Source: Clusia tigrina (Eukaryota; Arthropoda; Insecta; Diptera; Clusiidae). Taken from it: DNA of 64,000 nucleotides. Each line of letters begins with the position of its first letter. Position 1 is the first letter of the stretch. Shown here in pieces: positions 40,399 to 55,850 of the stretch. The position numbers were made by a program, and so were the translations under genes. The stretch spans positions 112,078,814 to 112,142,813 of the forward strand of contig OV050030.1 of NCBI GenBank assembly GCA_920105625.2. The letters are read 5' to 3'. Below the pieces are notes generated by a model. The model saw only the letters and a list, made by a program, of their open reading frames with translations. It did not search any database and was not told the origin of the DNA.

Positions 40399-42286
40399 GT
40401 TACAATAATATAGCTACATTCCATGAAGAACATTTGTAATTATAAGGAACAGTTTTGTTTATGTAGTACCTCTTTTTCATTTTCTTTGAGTTCGGCTTCT
40501 TTCTCTTTTACTCGTTGTACAAACAAACGTCCGTCTGTAGCCTAGACCTTAAGACAGAATGTGATATAAACATAAGAATTCATCAATATGAAAAACATCT
40601 CCACAAAGATAATATTAATTATTGCGTTATATGGAAACAATATAGCCATTGTTTAATTCGCAACCACATGTTTCTAGGTCTAGGGTATCGGAATGTCAGT
40701 CTAATCCTAGTTGAGCTCTTTACTGGTTTTTTATTTAAATTGTTTTATTTAATACAATTCAGTGATTCGAACCAAAAACTCACTTTCGTAACAATATATT
40801 ACGACATTTCTCTCCTCGAAAACCCGGCCATGGTTCACATTGACATACAAATTAAAATTTTTCGTTTCTAGGTTACAATAATATAGCTACATTCCATGAA
40901 GAATATTTGTAATTATAAGGAACAGTTTTGTTTATGTTGTACCTCTTTTTCATTTTCTTTGAGTTCGGCTTCTTTCTCTTTTACTCGCTGTACAAACAAA
41001 CGTCCGTCTGTAGCCTAGACCTTAAGACAGAATGTGATATAAACACAAGAATTCATCAATATGAAAAACATCTCCACAAAGATAATATTAATTATTGCGT
41101 TATATGGAAACAATATAGCCATTGTTTAATTCGCAACCACATGTTTCTAGGTCTAGGGTATCGGAATGTCAGTCTAATCCTAGTTGAGCTCTTTACTGGT
41201 TTTTTATTTAAATTGTTTTATTTAATACAATCCAGTGATTCGAACCAAAAGCTCACTTTCGTAACAATATATTACGACATTTCTCTCCTCGAAAACCCGG
41301 CCATGGTTCACATTGATATACAAATTAAAATTTTTCGTTTCTAGGTTACAATAATATAGCTACATTCCATGAAGAACATTTGTAATTATAAGGAACAGTT
41401 TTGTTTATGTTGTACCTCTTTTTCATTTTCTTTGAGTTCGGCTTCTTTCTCTTTTACTCGTTGTACAAACAAACGTCCGCCTGTAGCCTAGACCTTAAAA
41501 CAGAATGTGATATAAACATAGAATTCATCAATATGAAAAACATCTCCACAAAGATAATATTTATTATTGCGTTATATGGAAACAATATAGCCATTGTTTA
41601 ATTCGCAACCACATGTTTCTAAGTCTAGGGTATCGGAATGTCAGTCTAATCCTAGTTGAGCTCTTTACTGGTTTTTTACTTAAATTGTTTTATTTAATAC
41701 AATCTAGTGATTCGAACCAAAAACTCACTTTCGTAACAATATATTACGACATTTCAATCCTCGAAAACCAGCCATGGTTCACATTGATATACAAATTAAA
41801 ATGTTTCGTTTCTGGGTTACAATAATATAGCTACATTCCATGAAGAACATTTGTAATTATAAGGAACAGTTTTGTTTATGTTGTACCTCTATTTCATTTT
41901 CTTTGAGTTCGGCTTCTTTCTCTTTTACTCGTTGTACAAACAAACGTCCGTCTGTAGCCTAGACCTTAAAACAGAATGTGATATAAACATAGAATTCATC
42001 AATATGAAAAACATCTCCGCAAAGATAAAATTTATTATTGCGTTATATAGAAACAATATAGCCATTGTTTAATTCGCAACCACATGTTTCTAGGTCTAGG
42101 GTATCGGAATGTCAGTCTAATCCTAGTTGAGCTCTTTACTGGTTTTTTTTTTAATTGTTTTATTTAATACAATCCAGTGATTCGAACCAAAAACTCACTT
42201 TCGTAACAATATATTACGACATTTCTCTCCTCGAAAACCCGGCCATGGTTCACATTGATATACAAATTAAAATGTTTCGTTTCTGG

Positions 42287-42650
42287 GTTACAATAATATA
42301 GCTACATTCCATGAAGAACATTTGTAATTATAAGGAACAGTTTTGCTTATGTTGTACCTCTTTTTCATTTTCTTTGAGTTCGGCTTCTTTCTCTTTTACT
42401 CGTTGTACAAACAAACTTCCGTCTGTAGCCTAGACCTTAAGACAGAATGTGATATAAACATAAGAATTCATCAATATGAAAAACATCTCAACAAAGATAA
42501 TATTTATTATTGCGTTATATGGAAACAATATAGCCATTGTTTAATTCGCAACCACATGTTTCTAGGTCTAGGGTATCTGAATGTCAGTCTAATCCTAGTT
42601 GAGCTCTTTACTGGTTCTTTATTTAAATTCTTTTATTTAATACAATCCAG
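42287..42650 (+). repeat. Short satellite monomer (364 bp), same deletion
   Basis: Same junction, type A front with GCTTATGTTG and GTATCTGAATG. It also has two private changes, CTGGTTCTTTATTT and AAATTCTTTTATT. It is followed directly by a divergent-subfamily monomer at 42651, as is the copy at 39564. Confidence 0.9.
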
Positions 42651-43122
42651 GTTACAATAATATAGCTACATTCCATGAAGAACATTTGTAATTATAAGGA
42701 ACAGTTTTGTTTATGTTGTACCTCTTTTTCATTTTCTTTGAGTTCGGCTTCTTTCTCTTTTACTCGTTGTACAAACAAACGTCCGTCTGTAGCCTAGACC
42801 TTAAGACAGAATGTGATATAAACATAAGAATTCATCAATATGAAAAACATCTCCACAAAGATAAAATGTATTATTGCGTTATATAGAAAGAATATAGCCA
42901 TTGTTTAATTCGCAACCGCATGTTTCTAGGTCTAGTGTTTCGGAATGTCAGTCTAATCCTAGTTGAGCTCTTTACTGTTTTTTTATTTAAATTGTTTATT
43001 TAATACAATTCAGTGATTCGAACCAAAAACTCACTTTCGTAACAATATATTACGACATTTCTCTCCTTGAAAAACCGGCCATGGTTCACATTGATATAAA
43101 TATTAAAATTTTTCGTTTCTAG
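42651..43122 (+). repeat. Divergent-subfamily satellite monomer, copy 2
   Basis: Carries the same linked set as the copy at 39927 (AAATGTATTATTG, GAAAGAATATAGCC, CCGCATG, CTAGTGTTTCGG, TTGTTTATTTAAT) and likewise follows a short monomer. The pair 42287-43122 parallels 39564-40398, consistent with duplication of the two units together. Confidence 0.85.
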
Positions 43123-46100
43123 GTTACAATAATATAGCTACATTCCATGAAGAACATTTGTAATTATAAGGAACAGTTTTGTTTATGTTGTACCTCTTTT
43201 TCATTTTCTTTGAGTTCGGCTTCTTTCTCTTTTACTCGTTGTACAAACAAACGTCCGTCTATAGCCTAGACCTTAAAACAGAATGTGATATAAACATAGA
43301 ATTCATCAATATGAAAAACATCTCCACAAAGATAATATTTATTATTGCGTTATATGGAAACAATATAGCCATTGTTTAATTCGCAACCACATGTTTCTAA
43401 GTCTAGGGTATCTGAATGTCAGTCTAATCCTAGTTGAGCTCTTTACTGGTTTTTTACTTAAATTGTTTTATTTAATACAATCTAGTGATTCGAACCAAAA
43501 ACTCACTTTCGTAACAATATATTACGACATTTCAATCCTTGAAAACCGGCCATGGTTCACATTGATATACAAATTAAAATGTTTCGTTTGTGGGTTACAA
43601 TAATATAGCTACATTCCATGAAGAACATTTGTAATTATAAGGAACAGTTTTGTTTATGTTGTACCTCTTTTTCATTTTCTTTGAGTTCGGCTTCTTTCTC
43701 TTTTACTCGTTGTACAAACAAACGTCCGTCTGTAGCCTAGACCTTAAGACAGAATGTGATATAAACATAAGAATTCATCAATATGAAAAACATCTCCACA
43801 AAGATAATATTAATTATTGCGTTATATGGAAACAATATAGCCATTGTTTAATTCGCAACCACATGTTTCTAGGTCTAGGGTATCGGAATGTCAGTCTAAT
43901 CCTAGTTGAGCTCTTTACTGGTTTTTTATTTAAATTGTTTTATTTAATACAATTCAGTGATTCGAACCAAAAACTCACTTTCGTAACAATATATTACGAC
44001 ATTTCTCTCCTTGAAAAACCGGCCATGGTTCACATTGATATAAATATTAAAATTTTTCGTTTCTAGGTTACAATAATATAGCTACATTCCATGAAGAACA
44101 TTTGTAATTATAAGGAACAGTTTTGTTTATGTTGTACCTCTTTTTCATTTTCTTTGAGTTCGGCTTCTTTCTCTTTTACTCGTTGTACAAACAAACGTCC
44201 GTCTGTAGCCTAGACCTTAAAACAGAATGTGATATAAACATAGAATTCATCAATATGAAAAACATCTCCACAAAGATAAAATTTATTATTGCGTTATATA
44301 GAAACAATATAGCCATTGTTTAATTCGCAACCACATGTTTCTAGGTCTAGGGTATCGGAATGTCAGTCTAATCCTAGTTGAGCTCTTTACTGGTTTTTTA
44401 TTTAAATTGTTTTATTTAATACAATCCAGTGATTCGAACCAAAAACTCACTTTCGTAACAATATATTACGACATTTCTCTCCTCGAAAACCCGGCCATGG
44501 TTCACATTGATATACAAATTAAAATGTTTCGTTTCTGGGTTACAATAATATAGCTACATTCCATGAAGAACATTTGTAATTATAAGGAACATTTTTGTTT
44601 ATGTTGTACCTCTTTTTCATTTTCTTTGAGTTCGGCTTCTTTCTCTTTTACTCGTTGTACAAACAAACGTCCGTCTGTAGCCTAGACCTTAAGACAGAAA
44701 GTGATATAAACACAAGAATTCTTCAATATGAAAAACATCTCCACAAAGATAATATTAATTATTGCGTTATATGGAAACAATATAGCCATTGTTTAATTCG
44801 CAACCACATGTTTCTAGGTCTAGGGTATCGGAATGTCAGTCTAATCCTAGTTGAGCTCTTTACTGGTTTTTTATTTAAATTGTTTTATTTAATACAATCC
44901 AGTGATTCGAACCAAAAACTCACTTTCGTAACAATATATTACGACATTTCTCTCCTCGAAAACCCGGCCATGGTTCACATTGATATACAAATTAAAATTT
45001 TTCGTTTCTAGGTTACAATAATATAGCTACATTCCATGAAGAACATTTGTAATTATAAGGAACAGTTTTGTTTATGTTGTACCTCTTTTTCATTTTCTTT
45101 GAGTTCGGCTTCTTTCTCTTTTACTCGTTGTACAAACAAACGTCCGCCTGTAGCCTAGACCTTAAAACAGAATGTGATATAAACATAGAATTCATCAATA
45201 TGAAAAACATCTCCACAAAGATAATATTTATTATTGCGTTATATGGAAACAATATAGCCATTGTTTAATTCGCAACCACATGTTTCTAAGTCTAGGGTAT
45301 CGGAATGTCAGTCTAATCCTAGTTGAGCTCTTTACTGGTTTTTTACTTAAATTGTTTTATTTAATACAATCTAGTGATTCGAACCAAAAACTCACTTTCG
45401 TAACAATATATTACGACATTTCAATCCTCGAAAACCAGCCATGGTTCACATTGATATACAAATTAAAATGTTTCGTTTCTGGGTTACAATAATATAGCTA
45501 CATTCCATGAAGAACATTTGTAATTATAAGGAACAGTTTTGTTTATGTTGTACCTCTTTTTCATTTTCTTTGAGTTCGGCTTCTTTCTCTTTTACTCGTT
45601 GTACAAACAAACGTCCGTCTGTAGCCTAGACCTTAAGACAGAATGTGATATAAACATAAGAATTCATCAATATGAAAAACATCTCCACAAAGATAAAATT
45701 TATTATTGCGTTATATAGAAACAATATAGCCATTGTTTAATTCGCAACCACATGTTTCTAGGTCTAGGGTATCGGAATGTCAGTCTAATCCTAGTTGAGC
45801 TCTTTACTGGTTTTTTATTTAAATTGTTTTATTTAATACAATTCAGTGATTCGAACCAAAAACTCACTTTCGTAACAATATATTACGACATTTCAATCCT
45901 CGAAAACCAGCCATGGTTAACATTGATATACAAATTAAAATGTTTCGTTTCTGGGTTACAATAATATAGCTACATTCCATGAAGAACATTTGTAATTATA
46001 AGGAACAGTTTTGTTTATGTTGTACCTCTTTTTCATTTTCTTTGAGTTCGGCTTCTTTCTCTTTTACTCGTTGTACAAACAAACGTCCGTCTGTAGCCTA

Positions 46101-49100
46101 GACCTTAAGACAGAATGTGATATAAACATAAGAATTCATCAATATGAAAAACATCTCCACAAAGATAAAATTTATTATTGCGTTATATAGAAACAATATA
46201 GCCATTGTTTAATTCGCAACCACATGTTTCTAGGTCTAGGGTATCGGTATGTCAGTCTAATCCTAGTTGAGCTCTTTACTGGTTTTTTACTTAAATTGTT
46301 TTATTTAATACAATCTAGTGATTCGAACCAAAAACTCACTTTCGTAACAATATATTACGACATTTCAATCCTCGAAAACCGGCCATGGTTCACATTGATA
46401 TACAAATTAAAATGTTTCGTTTCTGGGTTACAATAATATAGCTACATTCCATGAAGAACATTTGTAATTATAAGGAACAGTTTTGTTTATGTTGTACCTC
46501 TTTTTCATTTTCTTTGAGTTCGGCTTCTTTCTCTTTTACTCGTTGTACAAACAAACGTCCGTCTGTAGCCTAGACCTTAAGACAGAATGTGATATAAACA
46601 TAAGAATTCATCAATATGAAAAACATCTCCACAAAGATAATATTAATTATTGCGTTATATGGAAACAATATAGCCATTGTTTAATTCGCAACCACATGTT
46701 TCTAGGTCTAGGGTATCGGAATGTCAGTCTAATCCTAGTTGAGCTCTTTACTGGTTTTTTATTTAAATTGTTTTATTTAATACAATGCAGTGATTCGAAC
46801 CAAAAACTCACTTTCGTAACAATATATTACGACATTTCAATCCTCGAAAACCGGCCATGGTTCATATTGATATACAAATTAAAATGTTTCGTTTCTGGGT
46901 TACAATAATATAGCTACATTCCATGAAGAACATTTGTAATTATAAGGAACAGTTTTGTTTATGTTGTACCTCTTTTTCATTTTCTTTGAGTTCGGCTTCT
47001 TTCTCTTTTACTCGTTGTACAAACAAACGTCCGTCTGTAGCCTAGACCTTAAAACAGAATGTGATATAAACATAGAATTCATCAATATGAAAAACATCTC
47101 CACAAAGATAAAATTTATTATTGCGTTATATAGAAACAATATAGCCATTGTTTAATTCGCAACCACATGTTTCTAGGTCTAGGGTATCGGAATGTCAGTC
47201 TAATCTTAGTTGAGCTCTTTACTGGTTTTTTTTTTTTAAATTGTTTTATTTAATACAATCCAGTGATTCGAACCAAAAACTCACTTTCGTAACAATATAT
47301 TACGACATTTCTCTCCTCGAAAACCCGGCCATGGTTCACATTGATATACAAATTAAAATGTTTCGTTTCTGGGTTACAATAATATAGCTACATTCCATGA
47401 AGAACATTTGTAATTATAAGGAACAGTTTTGTTTATGTTGTACCTCTTTTTCATTTTCTTTGAGTTCGGCTTCTTTCTCTTTTACTCGTTGTACAAACAA
47501 ACTTCCGTCTGTAGCCTAGACCTTAAGACAGAATGTGATATAAACATAAGAATTCATCAATATGAAAAACATCTCAACAAAGATAATATTAATTATTGCG
47601 TTATATGGAAACAATATAGCCATTGTTTAATTCGCAACCACATGTTTCTAGGTCTAGGGTATCGGAATGTCAGTCTAATCCTAGTTGAGCTCTTTACTGG
47701 TTTTTTATTTAAATTGTTTTATTTAATACAATTCAGTGATTCGAACCAAAAACTCACTTTCGTAACAATATATTACGACATTTCTCTCCTTGAAAAACCG
47801 GCCATGGTTCACATTGATATAAATATTAAAATTTTTCGTTTCTAGGTTACAATAATATAGCTACATTCCATGAAGAACATTTGTAATTATAAGGAACAGT
47901 TTTGTTTATGTTGTACCTCTTTTTCATTTTCTTTGAGTTCGGCTTCTTTCTCTTTTACTCGTTGTACAAACAAACGTCCGTCTGTAGAATAGACCTTAAA
48001 ACAGAATGTGATATAAACATAGAATTCATCAATATGAAAAACATCTCCACAAAGATAAAATTTATTATTGCGTTATATAGAAACAATATAGCCATTGTTT
48101 AATTCGCAACCACATGTTTCTAGGTCTAGGGTATCGGAATGTCAGTCTAATCCTAGTTAAGCTCTTTACTGGTTTTTTATTTAAATTGTTTTATTTAATA
48201 CAATCCAGTGATTCGAACCAAAAACTCACTTTCGTAACAATATATTACGACATTTCTCTCCTCGAAAACCCGGCCATGGTTCACATTGATATACAAATTA
48301 AAATTTTTCGTTTCTAGGTTACAATAATATAGCTACATTCCATGAAGAATATTTGTAATTATAAGGAACAGTTTAGTTTATGTTGTACCTCTTTTTCATT
48401 TTCTTTGAGTTCGGCTTCTTTCTCTTTTACTCGTTGTACAAACAAACGTCCGTCTGTAGCCTAGACCTTAAGACAGAATGTGATATAAACACAAGAATTC
48501 ATCAATATGAAAAACATCTCCACAAAGATAATATTAATTATTGCGTTATATGGAAACAATATAGCCATTGTTTAATTCGCAACCACATGTTTCTAGGTCT
48601 AGGGTATCGGAATGTCAGTCTAATCCTAGTTGAGCTCTTTACTGGTTTTTTATTTAAATTGTTTTATTTAATACAATCCAGTGATTCGAACCAAAAACTC
48701 ACTTTCGTAACACTATATTACGACATTTCTCTCCTCGAAAACCCGGCCATGGTTCACATTGATATACAAATTAAAATTTTTCGTTTCTAGGTTACAATAA
48801 TATAGCTACATTCCATGAAGAACATTTGTAATTATAAGGAACAGTTTTTTTTATGTTGTACCTCTTTTTCATTTTCTTTGAGTTCGGCTTCTTTCTCTTT
48901 TACTCGTTGTACAAACAAACGTCCGTCTGTAGCCTAGACCTTAAAACAGAATGTGATATAAACATAGAATTCATCAATATGAAAAACATCTCCACAAAGA
49001 TAAAATTTATTATTGCGATATATAGAAACAATATAGCCATTGTTTAATTCGCAACCACATGTTTCTAGGTCTAGGGTATCGGAATGTCAGTCTAATCCTA

Positions 49101-52100
49101 GTTGAGCTCTTTACAGGTTTTTTTTTTAATTGTTTTATTTAATACAATCCAGTGATTCGAACCAAAAACTCACTTTCGTAACAATATATTACGACATTTC
49201 TCTCCTCGAAAACCCGGCCATGGTTCACATTGATATACAAATTAAAATGTTTCGTTTCTGGGTTACAATAATATAGCTACATTCCATGAAGAACATTTGT
49301 AATTATAAGGAACAGTTTTGTTTATGTTGTACCTCTTTTTCATTTTCTTTGAGTTCGGCTTCTTTCTCTTTTACTCGTTGTACAAACAAACGTCCGTCTG
49401 TAGCCTAGACCTTAAAACAGAATGTGATATAAACATAGAATTCATCAATATGAAAAACATCTCCACAAAGATAAAATTTATTATTGCGTTATATAGAAAC
49501 AATATAGCCATTGTTTAATTCGCAACCACATGTTTCTAGGTCTAGGGTATCGGAATGTCAGTCTAATCCTAGTTGAGCTCTTTACTGGTTTTTTTTTTTA
49601 AATTGTTTTATTTAATACAATCCAGTGATTCGAACCAAAAACTCACTTTCGTAACAATATATTACGACATTTCTCTCCTCGAAAACCCGGCCATGGTTCA
49701 CATTGATATACAAATTAAAATGTTTCGTTTCTGGGTTACAATAATATAGCTACATTCCATGAAGAACATTTGTAATTATAAGGAACAGTTTTGCTTATGT
49801 TGTACCTCTTTTTCATTTTCTTTGTGTTCGGCTTCTTTCTCTTTTACTCGTTGTACAAACAAACTTCCGTCTGTAGCCTAGACCTTAAGACAGAATGTGA
49901 TATAAACATAAGAATTCATCAATATGAAAAACATCTCAACAAAGATAATATTTATTATTGCGTTATATGGAAACAATATAGCCATTGTTTAATTCGCAAC
50001 CACATGTTTCTAGGTCTAGGGTATCGGAATGTCAGTCTAATCCTAGTTGAGCTCTTTACTAGTTTTTTATTTAAATTGTTTTATTTAATACAATTCAGTG
50101 ATTCGAACCAAAAACTCACTTTCGTAACAATATATTACGACATTTCTCTCCTTGAAAAACCGGCCATGGTTCACATTGATATAAATATTAAAATTTTTCG
50201 TTTCTAGGTTACAATAATATAGCTACATTCCATGAAGAACATTTGTAATTATAAGGAACAGTTTTGTTTATGTTGTACCTCTTTTTCATTTCTTTGAGTT
50301 CGGCTTCTTTCTCTTTTACTCGTTGTACAAACAAACGTCCGTCTGTTGCCTAGACCTTAAAACAGAATGTGATATAAACATAGAATTCATCAATATGAAA
50401 AACATCTCCACAAAGATAAAATTTATTATTGCGTTATATAGAAACAATATAGCCATTGTTTAATTCGCAACCACATGTTTCTAGGTCTAGGGTATCGGAA
50501 TGTCAGTCTAATCCTAGTTGAGCTCTTTACTGGTTTTTTATTTAAATTGTTTTATTTAATACAATCCAGTGATTCGAACCAAAAACTCACTTTCGTAACA
50601 ATATATTACGACATTTCTCTCCTCGAAAACCCGGCCATGGTTCACATTGATATACAAATTAAAATTTTTCGTTTCTAGGTTACAATAATATAGCTACATT
50701 CCATGAAGAATATTTGTAATTATAAGGAACAGTTTTGTTTATGTTGTACCTCTTTTTCATTTTCTTTGAGTTCGGCTTCTTTCTCTTTTACTCGTTGTAC
50801 AAACAAACGTCCGTCTGTAGCCTAGACCTTAAGACAGAATGTGATATAAACACAAGAATTCATCAATATGAAAAACATCTCCACAAAGATAATATTAATT
50901 ATTGCGTTATATGGAAACAATATAGCCATTGTTTAATTCGCAACCACATGTTTCTAGGTCTAGGGTATCGGAATGTCCGTCTAATCCTAGTTGAGCTCTT
51001 TACTGGTTTTTTATTTAAATTGTTTTATTTAATACAATCCAGTGATTCGAACCAAAAACTCACTTTCGTAACAATATATTACGACATTTCTCTCCTCGAA
51101 AAGCCGGCCATGGTTCACATTGATATACAAATTAAAATTTTTCGTTTCTAGGTTACAATAATATAGCTACATTCCATGAAGAACATTTGTAATTATAAGG
51201 AACAGTTTTGTTTATGTTGTACCTCTTTTTCATTTTCTTTGAGTTCGGCTTCTTTCTCTTTTACTCGTTGTACAAACAAACGTCCGTCTGTAGCCTAGAC
51301 CTTAAAACAGAATGTGATATAAACATAGAATTCATCAATATGAAAAACATCTCCACAAAGATAAAATTTATTATTGCGTTATATAGAAACAATATAGCCA
51401 TTGTTTAATTCGCAACCACATGTTTCTAGGTCTAAGGTATCGGAATGTCAGTCTAATCCTAGTTGAGCTCTTTACTGGTTTTTTTTTAAATTGTTTTATT
51501 TAATACAATCCAGTGATTCGAACCAAAAACTCACTTTCGTAACAATATATTACGACATTTCTCTCCTCGAAAACCCGGCCATGGTTCACATTGATATACA
51601 AATTAAAATGTTTCATTTCTGGGTTACAATAATATAGCTACATTCCATGAAGAACATTTGTAATTATAAGGAACAGTTTTGCTTATGTTGTACCTCTTTT
51701 TCATTTTCTTTGAGTTCGGCTTCTTTCTCTTTTACTCGTTGTACAAACAAACTTCCGTCTGTAGCCTAGACCTTAAGACAGAATGTGATATAAACATAAG
51801 AATTCATCAATATGAAAAACATCTCAACAAAGATAATATTTATTATTGCGTTATATGGAAACAATATAGCCATTGTTTAATTCGCAACCACATGTTTCTA
51901 GGTCTAGGGTATCGGAATGTCAGTCTAATCCTAGTTGAGCTCTTTACTGGTTTTTTACTTAAATTGTTTTATTTAATACAATCTAGTGATTCGAACCAAA
52001 AACTCACTTTCGTAACAATATATTACGACATTTCTCTCCTCGAAAACCCGGCCATGGTTCACATTGATATACAAATTAAAATTTTTCGTTTCTAGGTTAC

Positions 52101-53037
52101 AATAATATAGCTACATTCCATGAAGAACATTTGTAATCATAAGGAACAGTTTTGTTTATGTTGTACCTCTTTTTCATTTTCTTTGAGTTCGGCTTCTTTC
52201 TCTTTTACTCGTTGTACAAACAAACGTCCGCCTGTAGCCTAGACCTTAAAGCAGAATGTGATATAAACATAGAATTCATCAATATGAAAAAAATCTCCAC
52301 AAAGATAAAATTTATTATTGCGTTATATAGAAACAATATAGCCATTGTTTAATTCGCAACCACATGTTTCTAGGTCTAAGGTATCGGAATGTCAGTCTAA
52401 TCCTAGTTGAGCTCTTTACTGGTTTTTTTTTAAATTGTTTTATTTAATACAATCCAGTGATTCGAACCAAAAACTCACTTTCGTAACAATATATTACGAC
52501 ATTTCAATCCTCGAAAATCAGCCATGGTTCACATTGATATACAAATTAAAATGTTTCGTTTCTGGGTTACAATAATATAGCTACATTCCATGAAGAACAT
52601 TTGTAATTATAAGGAACAGTTTTGTTTATGTTGTACCTCTTTTTCATTTTCTTTGAGTTCGGCTTCTTTCTCTTTTACTCGTTGTACAAACAAACGTCCG
52701 TCTGTAGCCTAGACCTTAAGACAGAATGTGATATAAACATAAGAATTCATCAATATGAAAAACATCTCCACAAAGATAAAATTTATTATTGCGTTATATA
52801 GAAACAATATAGCCATTGTTTAATTCGCAACCACATGTTTCTAGGTCTAGGGTATCGGAATGTCAGTCTAATCCTAGTTGAGCTCTTTACTGGTTTTTTA
52901 CTTAAATTGTTTTATTTAATACAATCTAGTGATTCGAACCAAAAACTCACTTTCGTAACAATATATTACGACATTTCAATCCTCGAAAACCGGCCATGGT
53001 TCACATTGATATACAAATTAAAATGTTTCGTTTCTGG

Positions 53038-53488
53038 GTTACAATAATATAGCTACATTCCATGAACAGTTTTGTTTATGTTGTACCTCTTTTTCATTTT
53101 CTTTGAGTTCGGCTTCTTTCTCTTTTACTCGTTGTACAAACAAACGCCCGTCTGTAGCCTAGACCTTAAGACAGAATGTGATATAAACATAAGAATTCAT
53201 CAATATGAAAAACATCTCCACAAAGATAATATTAATTATTGCGTTATATGGAAACAATATAGCCATTGTTTAATTCGCAACCACATGTTTCTAGGTCTAG
53301 GGTATCGGAATGTCAGTCTAATCCTAGTTGAGCTCTTTACTGGTTTTTTATTTAAATTGTTTTATTTAATACAATTCAGTGATTCGAACCAAAAACTCAC
53401 TTTCGTAACAATATATTACGACATTTCTCTCCTTGAAAAACCGGCCATGGTTCACATTGATATAAATATTAAAATTTTTCGTTTCTAG
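53038..53488 (+). repeat. Satellite monomer with a 22-bp deletion near its start (451 bp)
   Basis: Reads ATTCCATGAACAGTTTTG where other units have ATTCCATGAAGAAC...AAGGAACAGTTTTG. The deletion lies between two GAAC strings (short direct repeats), consistent with slippage or microhomology-mediated deletion. Otherwise type A, with a private CAAACGCCCGTC. Confidence 0.85.
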
Positions 53489-53960
53489 GTTACAATAATA
53501 TAGCTACATTCCATGAAGAACATTTGTAATTATAAGGAACAGTTTTGTTTATGTTGTACCTCTTTTTCATTTTCTTTGAGTTCGGCTTCTTTCTCTTTTA
53601 CTCGTTGTACAAACAAACGTCCGTCTGTAGCCTAGACCTTAAAACAGAATGTGATATAAACATAGAATTCATCAATATGAAAAACATCTCCACAAAGATA
53701 AAATTTATTATTGCGTTATATAGAAACAATATAGCCATTGTTTAATTCGCAACCACATGTTTCTAGGTCTAGGGTATCGGAATGTCAGTCTAATCCTAGT
53801 TGAGCTCTTTACTAGTTTTTTATTTAAATTGTTTTATTTAATACAATCCAGTGATTCGAACCAAAAACTCACTTTCTTAACAATATATTACCACATTTCT
53901 CTCCTCGAAAACCCGGCCATGGTTACCATTGATATACAAATTAAAATTTTTCGTTTCTAG

Positions 53961-55378
53961 GTTACAATAATATAGCTACATTCCATGAAGAATATTTGTA
54001 ATTATAAGGAACAGTTTTGTTTATGTTGTACCTCTTTTTCATTTTCTTTGAGTTCGGCTTCTTTCTCTTTTACTCGTTGTACAAACAAACGTCCGTCTGT
54101 AGCCTAGACCTTAAGACAGAATGTGATATAAACACAAGAATTCATCAATATGAAAAACATCTCCACAAAGATAATATTAATTATTGCGTTATATGGAAAC
54201 AATATAGCCATTGTTTAATTCGCAACCACATGTTTCTAGGTCTAGGGTATCGGAATGTCAGTCTAATCCTAGTTGAGCTCTTTACTGGTTTTTTATTTAA
54301 ATTGTTTTATTTAATACAATCCAGTGATTCGAACCAAAAACTCACTTTCGTAACAATATATTACGACATTTCTCTCCTCGAAAACCCGGCCATGGTTCAC
54401 ATTGATATACAAATTAAAATTTTTCGTTTCTAGGTTACAATAATATAGCTACATTCCATGAAGAACATTTGTAATTATAAGGAACAGTTTTGCTTATGTT
54501 GTACCTCTTTTTCATTTTCTTTGAGTTCGGCTTCTTTCTCTTTTACTCGTTGTACAAACAAACGTCCGTCTGTAGCCTAGACCTTAAAACAGAATGTGAT
54601 ATAAACATAGAATTCATCAATATGAAAAACATCTCCACAAAGATAAAATTTATTATTGCGTTATATAGAAAAAATATAGCCATTGTTTAATTCGCAACCA
54701 CATGTTTCTAGGTCTAGGGTATCGGAATGTCAGTCTAATCCTAGTTGAGCTCTTTACTGGTTTTTTTTTTTTAATTGTTTTATTTAATACAATCCAGTGA
54801 TTCGAACCAAAAACTCACTTGCGTAACAATATATTACGACATTTCTCTCCTCGAAAACCCCGCCATGGTTCACATTGATATACAAATTAAAATGTTTCGT
54901 TTCTGGGTTACAATAATATAGCTACATTCCATGAAGAACATTTGTAATTATAAGGAACAGTTTTGCTTATGTTGTACCTCTTTTTCATTTTCTTTGAGTT
55001 CGGCTTCTTTCTCTTTTACTCGTTGTACAAACAAACGTCCGTCTGTAGCCTAGACCTTAAGACAGAATGTGATATAAACATAAGAATTCATCAATATGAA
55101 AAACATCTCAACAAAGATAATATTTATTATTGCGTTATATGGAAACAATATAGCCATTGTTTAATTCGCAATCACATGTTTCTAGGTCTAGGGTATCGGA
55201 ATGTCAGTCTAATCCTAGTTGAGCTCTTTACTGGTTTTTTACTTAAATTGTTTTATTTAATACAATCTAGTGATTCGAACCAAAAACTCACTTTCGTAAC
55301 AATATATTACGACATTTCAATCCTCGAAAACCAGCCATGGTTCACATTGATATACAAATTAAAATGTTTCGTTTCTGG
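53961..55378 (+). repeat. First copy of a local 1890-bp-offset duplication (three monomers)
   Basis: Three consecutive monomers match 55851-57267 at an offset of 1889-1890 bp. Shared private variants are TAGAAAAAATATAGCC (about 54666 and 56556), CACTTGCGTAAC (about 54818 and 56707), AACCCCGCCATGG (about 54855 and 56744) and TTCGCAATCACATG (about 55164 and 57053). The one-base offset change comes from a different T-run length. Confidence 0.8.
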
Positions 55379-55850
55379 GTTACAATAATATAGCTACATT
55401 CCATGAAGAACATTTGTAATTATAAGGAACAGTTTTGCTTATGTTGTACCTCTTTTTCATTTTCTTTGAGTTCGGCTTCTTTCTCTTTTACTCGTTGTAC
55501 AAACAAACGTCCGTCTGTAGCCTAGACCTTAAAACAGAATGTGATATAAACATAGAATTCATCAATATGAAAAACATCTCCACAAAGATAAAATTTATTA
55601 TTGCGTTATATAGAAACAATATAGCCATTGTTTAATTCGCAACCACATGTTTCTAGGTCTAGGGTATCGGAATGTCAGTCTAATCGTAGTTGAGCTCTTT
55701 ACTGGTTTTTTATTTAAATTGTTTTATTTAATACAATCCAGTGATTCGAACCAAAAACTCACTTTCGTAACAATATATTACGACATTTCTCTCCTCGAAA
55801 ACCCGGCCATGGTTCACATTGATATACAAATTAAAATTTTTCGTTTCCAG

